The notes beneath the pieces were generated by a model. It was given only the letters and a program-made list of their open reading frames with translations. It was not told the origin of the DNA and did not search any database. A stretch of 10,279 nt of DNA, from the NCBI GenBank assembly GCA_037968835.1, contig JBBKWG010000028.1:1-10279 (forward strand). The letters are read 5' to 3'. A program made the translations under genes and the position numbers. Shown here one piece after another: positions 1-6,879 of this stretch (position 1 is its first letter; every line of letters begins with the position of its first letter). Source of the DNA: JBBKWG01 sp037968835 (GTDB lineage Bacteria > Pseudomonadota > Alphaproteobacteria > Rhodobacterales > Rhodobacteraceae).

Positions 1-1989
1 CCACAACCCGCGCAAGGGTTTCTGCTGGGCGCGGGTGCGGGATTGATTGCCCTGGCGATCATCACCGTTGCAGCGCGATTTCTATCGGCGGCAAGATCAG
101 GATTGCAGGTTCACGCCGCGTTGTGGTCGTCCGGGAATGAGCCGTGTCCGGTTCTCGTCAGCGATCTGGAAGGCACAATCGTCGGGACCAACCCTTGCGC
201 GCGCGCCGCCGGTCTCTCCATTCAAATCCAGGACTCCATCAAGGCCCACGTCGCCACGCCGTCCGCCGCGATCAGGCGCATTGTCGCGCTTGCGTTGCTG
301 AATGGTCATGCGACGGAAACTTTTGGCGAGAACGGTCAAGCCAAGGTGTCGGTGTTCCGGCTGGGCTTGGACAAGCTGACGTGGCGGATAGAGGATTCGG
401 CAGCAGGAGCCAAACAAACCACTCCAAAATCTGTCCAAGCGCCGGTTCCATCAATTTCACCCGCCGAGAAGTCCCCCGACAAGGCCGAGGCAAGAAACGA
501 AACCGAATCCGAGCTGTTGAATGCTCTGCCCGTCCCGATGCTGAAAATCGCAGTCGATGGCACCATCCGGTCGGCCAACGCTCAGGCGCGAAAACTTCTG
601 GCGGTCAATGATCGCCCGATCCCACCGCTCTTTGATCTTGTCGAAGGGATGGGACGCCCCATCAAGGACTGGCTTGCCGATGCCGCCAAGGGCAGAGGCC
701 TGCTGAAACCGGAAATTGTGCGCGCGCTTGTTCCCGGACAGGACTTGTTCCTGCAAATCACTCTGGGACGCGTTGACGAAGACGGCGATGTCCTTTTGAT
801 AGCTGTCCTCAACGATGCGACGGAGTTGAAATCGCTCGAAGCGCAGTTCGTCCAAAGCCAGAAAATGCAGGCGATAGGGCAGCTTGCGGGCGGCGTCGCG
901 CATGATTTCAACAATCTGCTGACTGCGATCAGCGGTCATTGTGATCTGATGCTGTTGCGCCACGATCAGCAGGACCCGGACTACGCCGACCTAAAACAGA
1001 TCGAGCAAAACGCAAATCGGGCGGCAAGTCTTGTGGGTCAACTGCTGGCATTTTCAAGAAAGCAGAACCTCAAGCCGCAGGTTATCGACCTGCGCGACAC
1101 GCTGTCGGATCTCACGCACCTGCTGAATCGGCTGGTCGGTGAAAAGGTTCAGCTAGAACTCACGCACGAATCCGGTCCCGCAACCATTCGCGCGGACTGT
1201 CGTCAGCTTGAACAGGTCATCATGAACCTTGTGGTAAATGCGCGCGATGCAATGACCGGCGGGGGACGCATTGCGATCACGACATATACGGAATGCCTGA
1301 CGGTCCCCTTGTCTCGCGATCGCGTCGAAGTTCCGGCCGGTGAATATGTTGTGGTGGAAGTGGCGGATCAGGGCGTCGGCATCGAACCCGAAGTGCTGCC
1401 GAAGATTTTTGAGCCATTCTACACTACAAAGAAGACCGGCGAGGGAACCGGGCTGGGGTTGTCTACCGCATATGGCATCGTCAAGCAGACCGGCGGCTAT
1501 ATCTTCGCCGACAGCGTTCGCGGAAAAGGAACGACGTTCAGTCTCTATTTCCCCAAACTCGCGCCCAGCGAAGAGCGGATTGTGGTGGCCGAAACTCCGA
1601 AAATGCCAGCGTCGGAAGCACGGAGCGACGGCGTCGTGCTGCTAGTCGAGGATGAGGCACCGGTCAGGGCCTTCGCATCGCGCGCCCTCAGGATGCGGGG
1701 ATTCACCGTTCTGGAAGCCGAGAGCGCCGAAGTCGCACTGAAGAAACTCGACGACGACGATCTTTGCGTCGACGTCTTCGTGACCGACGTCATAATGCCG
1801 AAGATGGACGGCCCGACCTGGGTGCGCAAAGCCCTAGAAAAGCGTCCCAATACCCGCGTCGTTTTCGTTTCGGGATATGCCGAGGAAGGGTTGGCGGAAA
1901 GCCAGTCCCGCGTGCCGAATTCGGTGTTCCTGCCCAAGCCGTTCTCGCTGACACAGTTGACGGCGGTGGTTCAGTCCCAAATGCGCTGA
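1..1989 (+). CDS. cckA: CckA-type hybrid sensor histidine kinase (5'-truncated by window edge)
   Basis: The frame is open from base 1, so the true start lies left of the window; 662 residues are visible. Numbering is in codons from base 1. Residues 6-28 are hydrophobic and look like the last N-terminal membrane helix. Degenerate PAS-like segments follow, the clearer one at about 172-280. The kinase core has an H-box (GGVAHDFNN, phospho-acceptor His301), an N-box (NARDAM from 413), a G1 box (DQGVGI from 456) and a G2 box (GTGLGLS, 482-488). A C-terminal receiver (about 541-662) has the acidic pocket VEDE, phospho-acceptor Asp596 in TDVIMP, and Lys646 in LPKPF. Known for the family: in Caulobacter and Rhodobacter, CckA autophosphorylates and passes phosphate via its receiver and ChpT to CtrA, controlling cell cycle, motility or gene transfer agents. 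The H-box context and position just before recA support cckA over other hybrid kinases. No clear terminator follows the stop. Confidence 0.9.
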   Translation, partial: PQPAQGFLLGAGAGLIALAIITVAARFLSAARSGLQVHAALWSSGNEPCPVLVSDLEGTIVGTNPCARAAGLSIQIQDSIKAHVATPSAAIRRIVALALLNGHATETFGENGQAKVSVFRLGLDKLTWRIEDSAAGAKQTTPKSVQAPVPSISPAEKSPDKAEARNETESELLNALPVPMLKIAVDGTIRSANAQARKLLAVNDRPIPPLFDLVEGMGRPIKDWLADAAKGRGLLKPEIVRALVPGQDLFLQITLGRVDEDGDVLLIAVLNDATELKSLEAQFVQSQKMQAIGQLAGGVAHDFNNLLTAISGHCDLMLLRHDQQDPDYADLKQIEQNANRAASLVGQLLAFSRKQNLKPQVIDLRDTLSDLTHLLNRLVGEKVQLELTHESGPATIRADCRQLEQVIMNLVVNARDAMTGGGRIAITTYTECLTVPLSRDRVEVPAGEYVVVEVADQGVGIEPEVLPKIFEPFYTTKKTGEGTGLGLSTAYGIVKQTGGYIFADSVRGKGTTFSLYFPKLAPSEERIVVAETPKMPASEARSDGVVLLVEDEAPVRAFASRALRMRGFTVLEAESAEVALKKLDDDDLCVDVFVTDVIMPKMDGPTWVRKALEKRPNTRVVFVSGYAEEGLAESQSRVPNSVFLPKPFSLTQLTAVVQSQMR

Positions 1990-2080
1990 ATGCTCTCGCG
2001 GGTGGCCGTCTGACTGCGACTTGTAGAAAATCGTAACCAGCCATTAATCCGGACGATCCATAAGATTTTGTACAAATGTA

Positions 2081-2109
2081 TTGAAATGTTCGCGTTTTGA
2101 TCTCATAAC
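2081..2109 (+). promoter_or_regulatory. Predicted sigma70-type recA promoter
   Basis: A -35 element TTGAAA (2081-2086, 5 of 6 to consensus) is separated by 17 bp from a -10-like element CATAAC (2104-2109, 4 of 6). This predicts a transcript start near 2116. A LexA-type box lies exactly in the spacer, and a second box covers about +3 to +17, which fits a LexA-controlled recA promoter. The start site is inferred from spacing only. Confidence 0.6.
2088..2102 (+). promoter_or_regulatory. LexA/SOS box 1, GTTC-N7-GATC
   Basis: GTTC (2088-2091), seven bases, then GATC (2099-2102). It is centred at 2095, between the predicted -35 and -10, about 21 bp before the predicted start. From memory, Rhodobacter sphaeroides recA carries the same GTTC-N7-GATC form at a similar position, together with a GAAC-N7-GAAC box downstream. 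The match differs by one base from a perfect direct repeat of GTTC. Confidence 0.7.
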
Positions 2110-2117
2110 CACGACAA

Positions 2118-2132
2118 GAACAAGAGGCGAAC
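2118..2132 (+). promoter_or_regulatory. LexA/SOS box 2, GAAC-N7-GAAC
   Basis: GAAC (2118-2121), seven bases, then GAAC (2129-2132): a perfect match to the direct-repeat operator known for alphaproteobacterial LexA. It is centred 30 bp downstream of box 1, at roughly +10 of the predicted transcript. LexA here should hinder promoter escape until RecA-stimulated LexA cleavage. The box ends directly at the ATG of the possible leader ORF and covers its GAGG ribosome-binding sequence. Confidence 0.85.
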
Positions 2133-2183
2133 ATGAGCATCGTTGCCGCGCCCTCGCGGCTGTGGAATAAGGAACAGGAATAA
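2133..2183 (+). CDS. Possible 16-codon recA leader ORF
   Basis: ATG at 2133 opens a 16-codon frame encoding MSIVAAPSRLWNKEQE. Its TAA stop (2181-2183) shares one base with the recA ATG (2183), giving TAATG. A GAGG sequence (2124-2127) lies five bases before the ATG. If the predicted start near 2116 is right, this is the first ORF on the recA transcript, and ribosomes finishing it could re-initiate at recA. The peptide has no recognisable motif, so any role would be in coupling rather than as a protein. The frame is short enough to arise by chance; the overlap geometry and SD-like sequence are the only support. Confidence 0.35.
   Translation: MSIVAAPSRLWNKEQE
2145..2160 (+). other. Short GC hairpin in recA 5' leader
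   Basis: GCCGCG (2145-2150) pairs perfectly with CGCGGC (2155-2160) around a four-base loop CCCT. It lies inside the possible leader ORF, 22 bases before the recA start. No T-tract follows, so it is not an intrinsic terminator. It could shape access to the recA ribosome-binding site, but that is speculation. Confidence 0.4.
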
Positions 2184-3271
2184 TGGCTACGGCGCAACTT
2201 CTCGATATGAACGACAAGAAATCAAGCGACAAGCAAAAGGCGCTCGATTCGGCGCTGGCACAGATCGAACGCCAGTTCGGCAAGGGCTCCATCATGAAGC
2301 TCGGCGGCGAAAACAAGCTGCCGGATATCGAGTCGACGTCCACGGGATCACTGGGTCTCGATATCGCGTTAGGCATTGGCGGACTGCCCAAGGGCCGGAT
2401 TGTCGAGGTTTACGGGCCGGAAAGCTCGGGCAAGACGACATTGACCCTGCACTGTATTGCCGAGGAGCAGAAAAAGGGTGGTGTTTGCGCCTTCGTCGAC
2501 GCCGAACACGCGTTCGATCCGCAATATGCCCGCAAACTTGGTGTCGATCTTGACGAACTTCTGGTCTCGCAGCCCGATACCGGCGAGCAGGGGCTCGAGA
2601 TAGTCGATACGCTGGTCCGCTCCGGCGCGGTGAGTATGGTGGTAATCGACTCCGTCGCGGCGCTCACCCCGAAATCAGAGCTTGAAGGCGATATGGGCGA
2701 CAGCTCGGTCGGCGTTCACGCGCGTCTGATGAGCCAGGCAATGCGCAAATTGACAGGCTCGATCAGCCGGTCGAACTGCATGGTGATCTTCATCAACCAG
2801 ATCCGCATGAAAATCGGTGTCATGTTCGGATCGCCCGAGACGATGACCGGCGGCAACGCCCTGAAGTTTTACGCCTCGGTTCGCCTGGACATCCGCCGGA
2901 TTGGCGCGATCAAGGACCGCGACGAAGTTGTCGGCAACGCAACCCGCGTGAAGGTGGTCAAGAACAAGGTGGCGCCGCCGTTCAAGCAGGTCGAATTCGA
3001 CATCATGTATGGCGAGGGCATCTCGAAAAACGGAGAATTGCTGGATCTTGGCGTCAAGGCTGGCGTCGTCGAAAAGTCGGGTTCGTGGTTTAGTTATGGC
3101 GACGAGCGCATCGGTCAGGGACGCGAAAATGCCAAGCAGTTCCTGAAGGATAACAGCAAGATCGCGTGGGAAATCGAAGACAAGATCAGGGCGTCACACG
3201 GGCTTGATTTCGGGGCTACCGAAGACGCGCCTGGCGAGGAAAACGAGGACGAAGGTCTGATCGAGGGCTGA
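2183..3271 (+). CDS. recA: RecA recombinase
   Basis: RecA is the ATP-dependent DNA strand-exchange protein that also triggers LexA self-cleavage in the SOS response. The 362-residue product compares with 353 in E. coli. Visible motifs are the Walker A site GPESSGKT (78-85, Lys84), the catalytic Glu108 in VDAEH, a Walker B-like segment ending in Asp156 (VVIDS), and the DNA-binding L2 region beginning at FINQIRMKIG (about 203 on) with the conserved GGNALKFYAS after it. The C-terminus is rich in Glu and Asp, as in other RecA proteins, where the acidic tail modulates DNA binding. ATG 2183 is preferred over the in-frame ATG nine codons in, because AAGGA (2169-2173) sits nine bases upstream and the N-terminus MATAQLLDMN fits relatives. 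Two LexA boxes precede it and an intrinsic terminator follows, so it is probably mainly monocistronic. All catalytic residues are present. Confidence 0.98.
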   Translation: MATAQLLDMNDKKSSDKQKALDSALAQIERQFGKGSIMKLGGENKLPDIESTSTGSLGLDIALGIGGLPKGRIVEVYGPESSGKTTLTLHCIAEEQKKGGVCAFVDAEHAFDPQYARKLGVDLDELLVSQPDTGEQGLEIVDTLVRSGAVSMVVIDSVAALTPKSELEGDMGDSSVGVHARLMSQAMRKLTGSISRSNCMVIFINQIRMKIGVMFGSPETMTGGNALKFYASVRLDIRRIGAIKDRDEVVGNATRVKVVKNKVAPPFKQVEFDIMYGEGISKNGELLDLGVKAGVVEKSGSWFSYGDERIGQGRENAKQFLKDNSKIAWEIEDKIRASHGLDFGATEDAPGEENEDEGLIEG

Positions 3272-3324
3272 TTGCCGGGTCTCCCACACCTCGCCTTTCA
3301 AGAAATCGAATGGAATCCGGAACA

Positions 3325-3349
3325 GGGCTCGCACGCAGCGGGCCCTTTT
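3325..3349 (+). terminator. Intrinsic terminator after recA
   Basis: GGGCTCGC (3325-3332) pairs with GCGGGCCC (3338-3345), giving eight pairs with one G-U wobble around the loop ACGCA. A TTTT run follows (3346-3349). It lies 54 bases after the recA stop and 93 bases before alaS, separating the two units. In the rest of this gap (3350-3442) I saw no convincing promoter for alaS. Confidence 0.85.
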
Positions 3350-3442
3350 CGCGTCGACAAGGCCCAACGCTCAACAGCAGCTTTACCCTTAAGTCCGAAC
3401 GCGTTATCCCATCGTCTGGCATCCTTTCCAACGTGACATCCC

Positions 3443-6097
3443 ATGACCAGCCTGAACGACATTCGCTCTACCTTTCTGGATTTTTTCGAGAAGAACGAAC
3501 ACCGCGTCGTCGAAAGCTCGCCGCTGGTTCCGCGCAACGATCCGACGCTGATGTTCGTGAATTCGGGCATGGTTCAGTTCAAGAACCTGTTCACGGGTGT
3601 CGAGCATCGCGATTACACGCGCGCGACCAGTTCACAGCGCTGCGTGCGCGCCGGCGGCAAGCACAACGATCTCGATAACGTCGGATATACGGCGCGCCAT
3701 CACACGTTCTTTGAAATGCTGGGCAACTTTTCGTTCGGCGATTACTTCAAGGACGAAGCGATTCCCTATGCGTGGGACCTGCTGACCAAGGATTTCGGCA
3801 TCGACAAATCGAAGCTGCTGGTCACGGTCTATCACACCGACGACGAGGCTGCGAACATCTGGAAAAAATACGCGGGCCTCTCCGATGACAAGATTATCCG
3901 GATCCCGACGGACGACAATTTCTGGATGATGGGTCCGACCGGACCCTGCGGCCCGTCCTCGGAAATCTTCTACGATCATGGCGATCACATCTGGGGCGGC
4001 CCCCCCGGAAGTGCCGACGAGAACGGCGACAGGTTCATCGAGATCTGGAACCTCGTGTTCATGCAATACGAGCAGTTCGAGGACGGCAGCCGGCGCGAGT
4101 TGGCCGCGCAATCCATCGACACCGGGATGGGCCTCGAACGCATTGGCGCGCTGTTGCAGGGCAAGCACGACAATTACGATACCGATCTGATGCGCGCATT
4201 GATCGAGGCCGCGGCGAACGCGACCTCATCCGATCCCGATGGACCCGGCAAAATCCATCTCCGCGTCATCGCCGACCATCTCCGCTCGACGTCGTTCCTG
4301 ATTGCCGACGGTGTCATGCCGTCCAACGAGGGGCGCGGCTATGTTCTGCGCCGGATCATGCGTCGCGCCATGCGTCACGCACATCTGCTCGGCGCGCAGG
4401 ATCCTCTGATGTATCGTCTTGTTCCCGCGCTCGTTCGCGAAATGGGTCAGGCTTACCCCGAACTCGGACGCGCTCAGCCGATGATCGAAGAAACGCTGAA
4501 ACTTGAGGAAGCCCGGTTTCTTCAGACACTCGATCGCGGTCTGCACCTGCTGGAGGACGAACTGGCGAAGATCCCGGAAGGCAGCCAGTTGCCGGGCGAA
4601 GCGGCGTTCAAACTCTACGATACTTTCGGCTTTCCGCTGGATCTCACGCAGGATGCGTTGCGCGAGAAAGGGCTTGGCGTCGACATCGCCGGGTTTGATT
4701 CCGCGATGGCCGAACAGAAGGCAAAGGCGCGGGCGGCCTGGGCCGGATCGGGCGAAACGCAGGATGCGACGATCTGGTTTGATCTCGCGGAAGAACATGG
4801 CACGACCGAGTTTCTTGGCTACGACACCGAAGTGGCCGAGGGCCAGATCCTGGCGCTGATCAAGGATGGCCACCGCGCGAACGCAGCCGAAAAGGGCGAC
4901 AGCGTCCAGATTGTGGTGAACCAGACGCCATTTTACGCGGAATCCGGCGGGCAGGTTGGGGATTCGGGACACCTCAAGACCGATACCGGTCGTGCGGAAA
5001 TTACAGATACTCGGAAATCTGCGGGTGTTTTCATCCACTTCGCAGAGGTTATTGAAGGTCGGATTCAACCCGGCGACGGCGCGGTTCTCAGCGTCGATCA
5101 CTGCCGCCGTTCGGCGATCCGCGCCAACCATTCCGCCACACACCTGCTTCACGAAGCGTTGCGACAGGCGCTTGGATCGCACGTTGCGCAGCGCGGGTCG
5201 CTGAACGCGCCGGATCGTCTGCGTTTCGATTTCAGTCATCAAAAGGCCCTGAGCCGCGACGAATTGCAGCGCGTCGAAGACGAAGTGAACGCGTTCATTC
5301 GCCAGAACAGCAGCGTCGAAACCCGCATCATGACCCCCGATGAAGCCCGCGAGATCGGGGCGCAGGCACTCTTCGGCGAGAAGTACGGCGACGAGGTTCG
5401 CGTGGTGTCGATGGGCAAGGCCACCACCGGAAAAGGCACCGACAAGGAAACCTGGTCGATCGAACTTTGCGGCGGCACCCATGTCGGGCGCACCGGCGAT
5501 ATCGGCGTGTTCGTGACGCTTGGCGACAGCGCGTCGTCGGCCGGCGTGCGCCGGATCGAGGCGCTGACAGGCGAGGCCGCGTTCAAGTATCTTTCCGGGC
5601 AGGAGCGTCAGTTGGCGTCCATTGCCGCGACGCTGAAGGCCCAGCCCGGCGAAGTCGCGGATCGTGTCAGGGCGCTTCAGGATGAACGCAAGGCGCTGGC
5701 TTCGGAAGTTGCCGACCTGCGCCGCCAACTTGCCATGTCCGGCAGTGCCGAGATGGCGCAGGAAGCGCGCGATGTTGGCGGCGTTGCCATGCATGCGCAG
5801 GTCTTGCGCGGCGTGTCGGGAAAAGATTTGCCGCCGTTGATCGACGATCACAAGGCGCGGATCGGCTCGGGCGTTGTCCTTCTGATCGCAGACACTGGCG
5901 GAAAAGCCGCGGTCGCCGCCGGAGTGACGGCAGACCTGACGACCCGCATATCGGCCGTCGACATCGTTCGCGCGGCAGTTTCCGAGCTTGGCGGTCAGGG
6001 CGGCGGTGGCCGTCCGGATATGGCCCAGGGCGGCGCTGCCAGCGCCGAGAATGCGGACGCCGCCATCGCTGCGGCCGAGAAAGTTGTGGAGGGATAA
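3443..6097 (+). CDS. alaS: Alanine-tRNA ligase
   Basis: This cytoplasmic class II synthetase charges tRNA(Ala) with alanine and edits mischarged Ser or Gly. It is 884 residues, close to the E. coli enzyme. The N-terminal catalytic domain has the conserved SSPLVPRNDPTLMF opening, class II motif 2 with GNFSFGDYFK (94-103) and motif 3 GMGLERI (228-234). The editing domain shows HSATH (His563, His567) and CGGTH (Cys676, His680), the four zinc/editing-site residues. A heptad-like charged segment around 720-760 suggests a coiled coil, and the C-Ala domain ends in the glycine-rich GGQGGGGRPDMAQGG (850-864). All domains are intact. ATG 3443 matches the family N-terminus, although no good Shine-Dalgarno sequence precedes it. 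Its stop overlaps the next gene by one base (TAATG), so the two are probably co-translated. A run of seven C at 4000-4006 (Gly-Pro-Pro-Gly codons) stays in frame. Confidence 0.98.
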   Translation: MTSLNDIRSTFLDFFEKNEHRVVESSPLVPRNDPTLMFVNSGMVQFKNLFTGVEHRDYTRATSSQRCVRAGGKHNDLDNVGYTARHHTFFEMLGNFSFGDYFKDEAIPYAWDLLTKDFGIDKSKLLVTVYHTDDEAANIWKKYAGLSDDKIIRIPTDDNFWMMGPTGPCGPSSEIFYDHGDHIWGGPPGSADENGDRFIEIWNLVFMQYEQFEDGSRRELAAQSIDTGMGLERIGALLQGKHDNYDTDLMRALIEAAANATSSDPDGPGKIHLRVIADHLRSTSFLIADGVMPSNEGRGYVLRRIMRRAMRHAHLLGAQDPLMYRLVPALVREMGQAYPELGRAQPMIEETLKLEEARFLQTLDRGLHLLEDELAKIPEGSQLPGEAAFKLYDTFGFPLDLTQDALREKGLGVDIAGFDSAMAEQKAKARAAWAGSGETQDATIWFDLAEEHGTTEFLGYDTEVAEGQILALIKDGHRANAAEKGDSVQIVVNQTPFYAESGGQVGDSGHLKTDTGRAEITDTRKSAGVFIHFAEVIEGRIQPGDGAVLSVDHCRRSAIRANHSATHLLHEALRQALGSHVAQRGSLNAPDRLRFDFSHQKALSRDELQRVEDEVNAFIRQNSSVETRIMTPDEAREIGAQALFGEKYGDEVRVVSMGKATTGKGTDKETWSIELCGGTHVGRTGDIGVFVTLGDSASSAGVRRIEALTGEAAFKYLSGQERQLASIAATLKAQPGEVADRVRALQDERKALASEVADLRRQLAMSGSAEMAQEARDVGGVAMHAQVLRGVSGKDLPPLIDDHKARIGSGVVLLIADTGGKAAVAAGVTADLTTRISAVDIVRAAVSELGGQGGGGRPDMAQGGAASAENADAAIAAAEKVVEG

Positions 6098-6387
6098 TGG
6101 GCGCGCTCTGGATTGCACATGTGAAAGTCACGGACGAAGAAGCCTATGGTCGTTACGCCGCCATCGCGACCGAAGCCATCGCCGAACATGGCGGCGTATT
6201 TCTTGTACGCGGCGGGCGATACGTTCAGCTAGAGGGCAACGACCGCCCCCGAAACGTCGTCGCGCGCTTTCCCTCGCTGGAAGACGCCGTGGCCTGCTAC
6301 AATTCGCCTCGCTACCAGGAAGCACTCGGCTTTGCCAAAGGCGCATCAGAACGTGACCTGATGGTTGTAGAAGAAGCCGCGCCCTGA
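6097..6387 (+). CDS. DUF1330 family small protein
   Basis: This 96-residue protein has the DUF1330 pattern: a tyrosine-rich first helix (EEAYGRYAAIA, 15-25), then HGGVFLVRGGRYVQLEG (31-47), a VVARFPS strand (54-60) and an AxxxYNSPRYQ segment (64-74). The family is predicted to adopt a dimeric ferredoxin-like alpha-beta fold; no firmly established reaction is known to me, so none is assigned. It has no signal peptide or membrane segment and is probably cytoplasmic. The ATG overlaps the alaS stop (TAATG). GGAGGG (6088-6093) lies inside the last alaS codons only three bases upstream, which points to translational coupling to alaS. The family call is firm from the motif pattern; the cellular role is unknown. 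Confidence 0.85.
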   Translation: MGALWIAHVKVTDEEAYGRYAAIATEAIAEHGGVFLVRGGRYVQLEGNDRPRNVVARFPSLEDAVACYNSPRYQEALGFAKGASERDLMVVEEAAP

Positions 6388-6401
6388 GCAGCATCGCCGA
6401 G

Positions 6402-6851
6402 ATGATGGCCCGCCATGCGCTCGACGGGCGTGTGGAACACATCTTTCTGCGACCGGCCCGACGTGCCCTTCCGCTCCCTGTCGATACCGCTGAAATCAAC
6501 GAAACCGGACTGGTCGGCGATCACTCAAGCGGCGGACTTCGTGCGGTCACTCTCATTCAAAGCGAACACCTGCCGGTTATCGCCGCTTTGATGGGTCAAA
6601 CGGATCTGGCACCCGACAACCTGCGTCGCAACATCGTCGTATCCGGTCTGAACCTGCTGGCTTTTCGGAAATCCACCCTTCGGATCGGCCAAGCCATTCT
6701 TCGCGTGACTGGACCGTGCCCGCCATGTTCCCGCATGGAAGAAGTGCTGGGACACGGCGGATATTCGGCGATGCGTGGCCACGGCGGCGTCTATGCCGAG
6801 GTCGTCCATGCGGGAACGATCACGACAGGCGCCGCCGTGATTCCGATCTGA
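6402..6851 (+). CDS. MOSC domain-containing protein (YiiM-like, small)
   Basis: The 149-residue product looks like a stand-alone MOSC domain. Visible features are GLVGDHSSGGLRAVTLIQ (44-61), NLRRNIVVSGLNLLAF (74-89), the GPCPPCSRMEEVLG segment with Cys106 and Cys109, and the C-terminal MRGHGGVYAEV. MOSC domains are the sulfur-carrier domains of molybdenum cofactor sulfurases; small members such as YiiM and YcbX act in Mo-cofactor-dependent reduction of N-hydroxylated compounds. The conserved cysteine of that family should be one of the two seen here. The specific substrate is unknown. The first ATG is at 6402 with no clear Shine-Dalgarno sequence. The frame stays open upstream to CTG 6384, whose last two bases begin the DUF1330 TGA stop, and remembered relatives start about six residues earlier, so CTG 6384 is a real alternative start. 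It is likely the last gene of the alaS operon. Confidence 0.85.
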   Translation: MMARHALDGRVEHIFLRPARRALPLPVDTAEINETGLVGDHSSGGLRAVTLIQSEHLPVIAALMGQTDLAPDNLRRNIVVSGLNLLAFRKSTLRIGQAILRVTGPCPPCSRMEEVLGHGGYSAMRGHGGVYAEVVHAGTITTGAAVIPI

Positions 6852-6857
6852 AAGCGA

Positions 6858-6879
6858 TGCTCAGGTGGTGCTCAGGCGG
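6858..6879. repeat. 11-bp imperfect tandem duplication at the typA stop
   Basis: TGCTCAGGTGG (6858-6868) is followed directly by TGCTCAGGCGG (6869-6879), with one mismatch. It spans most of the 20-bp gap between the convergent MOSC and typA genes and the last codons of typA. The copies are 11 bp apart, so the second TGA is not in frame with typA. It looks like a small local duplication. Confidence 0.6.

Noticed and set aside
457..963. A 168-codon minus-strand frame inside cckA
   Set aside because: It is a shadow of the conserved kinase frame, with no recognisable motif.
3382..3409. TTTACC and TTATCC as an alaS promoter
   Set aside because: Spacing is 16 bp but the -10 match is poor, so it is not distinguishable from chance.
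4000..4006. A run of seven C in alaS as a possible phase-variable or frameshift site
   Set aside because: The frame is intact through the run and the conserved GGPPGS segment explains it; there is no sign of a broken or alternative product.
4226..6118. A 630-codon open frame on the minus strand opposite alaS
   Set aside because: Its codons lie exactly opposite alaS codons; in GC-rich genes that avoid TTA, CTA and TCA such mirror frames stay open by composition. The translation is rich in Arg, His and Ala with no recognisable domain, while alaS is intact.
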